A DNA stretch of 6,762 bases, from positions 1-6,762 of the forward strand of contig JAZNSA010000079.1 of the NCBI GenBank assembly GCA_045590935.1, read 5' to 3'. The DNA is from CAKSHP01 sp045590935. Its GTDB lineage: Bacteria; Bacillota; Clostridia; UBA1381; UMGS1253. Of the stretch, positions 5,348 through 6,762 are shown one piece after another (within the stretch, counting starts at the first letter, position 1; the number at the start of each line of letters is the position of its first letter). A program made the position numbers and the translations under genes. The notes beneath the pieces are model-generated. The model was not told the DNA's origin, did not search any database, and was given only the letters and a program-made list of their open reading frames with translations.

Positions 5348-6688
5348 CTACTTTAAAATACTTTTTAGTTGTTTTGTCATAATTTCTATTGCAGAGGCTA
5401 CCTCTTGATTTGATTTGATACTTTTTTCTATATTATCTACTGCGTGAATAACTGTTGTATAATGTCTGTTTCCATATTCGTTTCCTATAACAACAAAAGA
5501 CATATCGGTAAGCTTTCTGCAAAGATACATACAAATTTGCCTTGCATCTGAAATATCTTGCGTTTTTCTCTTTCCTTTTATATCCTCAATAGGAATACCA
5601 TAATATTTTGAAACTGTTTCATTAATTGATTTTGCAGTTATTCTTATAACTCCCTCTGTTGCTATAACAGAGCTTAATGCATCTTCAGCAAGCTTTAATG
5701 TTAATGGTGTTCCTGTTATTTTAGAATATGAAACAACTCTTGTAAGAGCTCCTTCAAGTTCTCTTATATTAGATTTAACATTATCGGAAATATAACAATA
5801 AACATCATAAGGAACATTAACATTTTCAAATGATGCTTTCTTTTGAAGAATTGCAATTCTTGTTTCATAGTCAGGTGGTTTTATATCTCCTATTAATCCG
5901 CATTCAAATCTTGTTCTTAGTCTGTCTTCAAGAGTACTTATTTCTCTTGGAAGTCTGTCAGATGTTAAAACAATTTGTTTGTTTGCATTATATAAATCAT
6001 TAAATGTATGGAAAAATTCTTCCTGACCTAATTCTTTTCCCGCCAAAAATTGAACATCGTCGATTAAAAGTATATCCGCATTTCTATATTTATTTCTAAA
6101 GCTTGGTGTCGTACGGGATGAAATAGCTGAAATAAGCTCATTTATAAACATTTCCGAGGAAATATAAACAACATTCATTGTTGGATTTATATTTCTTACA
6201 TGGTTTGCAATAGCGTGCATTAAATGAGTTTTACCAAGCCCTGAATCTCCATAAAGGAAAAGAGGATTATAAGTCTGGGCAGGAGCTTCTGCAACTGCAA
6301 CTGCCGCTGCGTGAGCAAAATAATTTGAATTTCCTACAACAAATGTATCAAAGGTATATCTCGGATTTATATATGTAGGGATTTGTGATTCATTAACATA
6401 ACTATTTTCTCTTGTTTCATTTTTTTTGATAAAAGAAATATCATCAACCCCACCTATTACGAATTCTATTTCATACAGATTTCCTAAAATATTTTCAAAA
6501 GCACCTGCAATAAGGGATTGGTATCTTTTAATCATTGAAAGAACAAGGTCATTGGAAACAGAAAGAACTATTTTTTTTTCAGTTATTGAAAGAGGCTTAA
6601 CATCTCCAAACCATGTATTAAAAGCGAGCGAAGAAACCTCAGGCTTTATAAGCTCTAAAGCCGATTCCCATTTTTCTAAAATATTCAT
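5348..6688 (-). CDS. dnaA: Chromosomal replication initiator protein DnaA
   Basis: DnaA is the AAA+ ATPase that binds origin boxes, forms a filament and melts oriC. Its 446 residues are typical for Firmicutes. Domain I (about 1-82) begins with WESALELIKPEVSSLAFNTWF; the linker (about 83-106) is short. Domain III holds YTFDTFVVGNSN, Walker A GDSGLGKT (147-154), the initiator-specific SFRNKYR, Walker B ILLIDDVQF, the Arg-finger segment LEDRLRTRF and sensor 2 NIRELEGAL. Domain IV (about 345-446) is the DNA-binding helix-turn-helix and contains IGNEYGNRHYTTVIHA. In that signature the usual Asp-His of R-D-H-T-T is His409-Tyr410, and the usual RFEWGL is RFECGL in domain III. The ATG at 6686-6688 has AAGGAG at 6697-6702, 8 bases away. 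The upstream DnaA-box-like sites suggest autoregulation, as is common for dnaA. Confidence 0.98.
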   Translation of the reverse strand: MNILEKWESALELIKPEVSSLAFNTWFGDVKPLSITEKKIVLSVSNDLVLSMIKRYQSLIAGAFENILGNLYEIEFVIGGVDDISFIKKNETRENSYVNESQIPTYINPRYTFDTFVVGNSNYFAHAAAVAVAEAPAQTYNPLFLYGDSGLGKTHLMHAIANHVRNINPTMNVVYISSEMFINELISAISSRTTPSFRNKYRNADILLIDDVQFLAGKELGQEEFFHTFNDLYNANKQIVLTSDRLPREISTLEDRLRTRFECGLIGDIKPPDYETRIAILQKKASFENVNVPYDVYCYISDNVKSNIRELEGALTRVVSYSKITGTPLTLKLAEDALSSVIATEGVIRITAKSINETVSKYYGIPIEDIKGKRKTQDISDARQICMYLCRKLTDMSFVVIGNEYGNRHYTTVIHAVDNIEKSIKSNQEVASAIEIMTKQLKSILK

Positions 6689-6716
6689 TTTTAGTACTCC
6701 TTATTATATATTTCTA

Positions 6717-6745
6717 TTTATAGTGGTTGTATATGTGAAAAAAGT
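6717..6745 (-). promoter_or_regulatory. Possible dnaA promoter (weak -35)
   Basis: On the minus strand TATAAA (6717-6722) lies 17 bases after ACTTTT (6740-6745), which is a poor -35. Initiation just downstream would leave room for the ribosome site at 6697-6702. DnaA-box-like sequences overlap its upstream half. Other promoters may lie beyond the window edge. Confidence 0.3.
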
Positions 6746-6762
6746 TATCAACATAGTTATCC
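6734..6762. other. Cluster of DnaA-box-like sites upstream of dnaA (cut by window edge)
   Basis: Three sites are visible. TTTTTCACA on the minus strand (6734-6742) is identical to the box at 5201-5209. TTATCAACA on the plus strand (6745-6753) has one mismatch to TTATCCACA. TTATCC (6757-6762) is cut by the end of the window and could be a full box. The last two are spaced 12 bases start to start. In B. subtilis a box cluster on this side of dnaA forms the second half of the origin and represses dnaA. Confidence 0.65.

Noticed and set aside
6703..6708. A perfect TATAAT on the minus strand just before dnaA.
   Set aside because: It abuts the ribosome site at 6697-6702, so transcription from it would begin at or past that site. 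No -35 lies at the right distance.
1..6762. Search for CRISPR arrays, insertion sequences, tRNA or rRNA genes, toxin-antitoxin pairs or defence genes.
   Set aside because: None seen. Apart from short intergenic spaces the window is filled by conserved replication genes with no repeats or foreign-looking segments.

Overview
This is the chromosomal origin neighbourhood of a low-GC, Gram-positive-type bacterium, most likely a member of Clostridia (Bacillota). All recognisable genes lie on the minus strand. Read from right to left they run dnaA, origin spacer, dnaN, S4-domain protein (yaaA), recF, remB (DUF370) and gyrB. This is the classic Firmicutes dnaA-to-gyrB order. The strong AT bias, purine-rich Shine-Dalgarno sites and a 641-residue GyrB without the proteobacterial insert agree with that. 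A truncated Lrp/AsnC-family regulator follows gyrB at the left edge, where many Firmicutes have gyrA. The genus cannot be read from this window.

Layout: 6689-6762 is the dnaA leader with DnaA-box-like sites, the last one cut by the window end. 5348-6688 is dnaA. 5121-5347 is a 227-base spacer that looks like the unwinding half of oriC. From the dnaN side it holds a 40-base G/C-free tract, a run of TAG/TTG triplets matching the DnaA-trio element, two tandem degenerate DnaA boxes, a stronger DnaA box, an iterated box-like repeat, and a perfect AT hairpin at the dnaA stop codon. From 5120 down to 394, dnaN, yaaA, recF, remB and gyrB are packed with gaps of 1 to 46 bases and no convincing terminator between them, so they are probably one transcription unit. 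The partial regulator at 1-337 starts 56 bases after gyrB and may be read through from it.

The genes form a replication-initiation cluster. DnaA opens the origin, DnaN is the sliding clamp, RecF acts at gaps and stalled forks, GyrB supplies the ATPase half of gyrase, and RemB is a DNA-binding regulator (of biofilm matrix genes in Bacillus). Transcription runs with a leftward-moving fork.

No undescribed multi-gene system is present. The points worth checking are in the details. DnaA has unusual residues at the two signature positions of its DNA-reading helix, together with boxes that are poor matches to the canonical sequence. A shared element occurs on both sides of dnaA, suggesting a bipartite origin. 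A good candidate dnaN promoter lies on top of the unwinding element. GyrB has tryptophan at a known quinolone-related position.
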